Positions 36,814 to 37,451 of a stretch of DNA of 37,451 nt are shown here, one piece after another. Location: positions 1-37,451 of the forward strand of contig CAJXLM010000028.1 in the NCBI GenBank assembly GCA_913056175.1, written 5' to 3'. Position numbers and translations under genes: made by a program. The stretch is from an uncultured Opitutia bacterium. GTDB taxonomy: Bacteria > Verrucomicrobiota > Verrucomicrobiia > Opitutales > Puniceicoccaceae. A model generated the notes under the pieces. It saw nothing but the letters and a program-made list of their open reading frames with translations. It had not been told where the DNA came from and searched no databases. Within the stretch, counting starts at the first letter, position 1. Each line of letters opens with the position of its first letter.

Positions 36814-37451
36814 TAAGGAGAACCCCGGTCCCTGGGAGAGCACAGCCACCGATACCCCGGTGAGCTCCCTCCGATCGCCACCCCGCCGCCGCTCCCAGCC
36901 GGCCACCCTCCCTCCACTCGCCCCGTCCGGGCAACCCGCGCCCCCTCCTGCCCACGGCACCCGCGGAATCGCTGGCCCCCGAACCGGACGGCACCACAGC
37001 TCCCCCGGAAAGCGACACCACCAGCGCACCTCGACAACCGGGCTCACGAGGAAAATCGCGGAACGCGATCGCCGAAAAGTCCACAGCCTCCCCGCGACCA
37101 TCCAAGATGTCGGTTCGATTCCGTCGACCCGCACCATAAGGAGACCCCCGGTCCTCGGTAGAGGGCAGCCTCCGATCACCCGGTGAGCTCCCTCCGTCCG
37201 CCCCTCCTCCGCCGTCCCAGCCAGTCACCCTCCCTCCACTCGCCCCGTCCCGGCAACCCACGCCCCCCTGCCCAGGGCACCCACGGAATCGCCGGTCCCC
37301 GAACCGGACGGCACCACAGCTCCCCCGGAAAGCGACACCACCAGCGCACCCCGACAACCGATCTCACGAGGAAGATCGCGGAACGCGATCGCCGAAAAGT
37401 CCACAGCCTCCCCGCGACCATCCAAGATGTCGGTTCGATTCCGTCGACCCG
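36783..37451 (+). repeat. Tandem array of about 320-bp units carrying the tRNA-Gly 3' end
   Basis: Units start with gatgtcggttcg at 36783 (inside the tRNA), 37106 and 37426, giving periods of 323 and 320 bp; the third copy is cut by the window edge. Each unit carries the tRNA T arm, the acceptor 3' strand and CCA, followed by taaggaga and about 280 bp of C-rich DNA. In copies two and three the acceptor strand reads GACCCGC, and only a short tccaa remnant stands where the anticodon arm was, so they are not tRNAs. Each unit also contains a stem ATCGCG-GAA-CGCGAT (37055-37069 and 37375-37389). No protein gene is supported here. Confidence 0.85.

Noticed and set aside
36060-37425. Long minus-strand open frames across the tRNA and right-hand array, with peptides like RVDGIEPT and GRRNRTD
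   Set aside because: These peptides are reverse translations of the tRNA-Gly 3' end and recur with each repeat unit. Periods of 323 and 320 bp are not multiples of three, so they switch frame. The frames also run antisense through the acidic-protein gene.
37100-37451. Additional tRNA-Gly genes in the array
   Set aside because: Only the T arm and acceptor 3' strand are present. The D arm and anticodon arm are missing, and the acceptor strand is mutated to GACCCGC.

Overview
The window is a GC-rich (roughly two-thirds G+C) bacterial segment of ordinary housekeeping genes, bounded on both sides by non-coding tandem repeats. The organism is a Gram-negative diderm: it carries waaA, a heptose-phosphate adenylyltransferase, lptC-lptA-lptB, lnt and lepB. 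HPr kinase outside the Firmicutes, a giant PEPCK-like protein of about 1,160 residues, a DUF3568 lipoprotein and a small acidic protein behind dnaA together suggest Verrucomicrobiota (Opitutae-like). That placement is inference from gene content; there is no rRNA here.

Layout. 1-870 is a degenerate tandem repeat, G-rich on the + strand, followed by about 300 bp with no gene. 1179-11944 is a long minus-strand run, transcribed right to left: papain-fold amidase, waaA, grpE, dnaJ, heptose adenylyltransferase, prmA, PPi-type PEPCK-like protein, lysS. Several junctions overlap by 4-8 bp. 12286-12861 holds a small membrane protein and a DUF3568 lipoprotein on the plus strand. A 664-bp convergent gap follows. 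13526-17651 is fabD-lepA-lepB on the minus strand. 17804-20747 is dapA followed by two oligopeptide-type ABC ATPases without permeases. 20749-26944 mixes lnt (-), a lipoprotein and an OGG1-type glycosylase (+), and a GNAT-nitrilase fusion and a YbjT-like SDR (-). 27122-29402 is thrS-crcB (+). 29477-31434 is a PfkB kinase and pdxH (-). 31503-34320 is lptC-lptA-lptB-hprK (+). 34745-36650 is dnaA and a small acidic protein. 36740-36813 is tRNA-Gly(UCC), whose 3' end starts a tandem array of about 320-bp units that runs off the right edge.

How the genes fit together. Envelope building is the main theme: Kdo transfer (waaA), heptose activation, LPS export (lptCAB), lipoprotein acylation (lnt), signal-peptide removal (lepB) and fatty-acid initiation (fabD). 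Translation and protein quality control is the second (lysS, thrS, lepA, prmA, tRNA-Gly, grpE-dnaJ). dapA supplies diaminopimelate and lysine. hprK and the PEPCK-like enzyme point to control of the PEP/pyruvate node. No phage genes, transposases, CRISPR arrays or recognised defence genes are visible. The most unusual signals are the tRNA-3'-end array, a TGS-less thrS, a signal peptidase with a very large insertion, and the PPi-PEPCK-like gene overlapping lysS.
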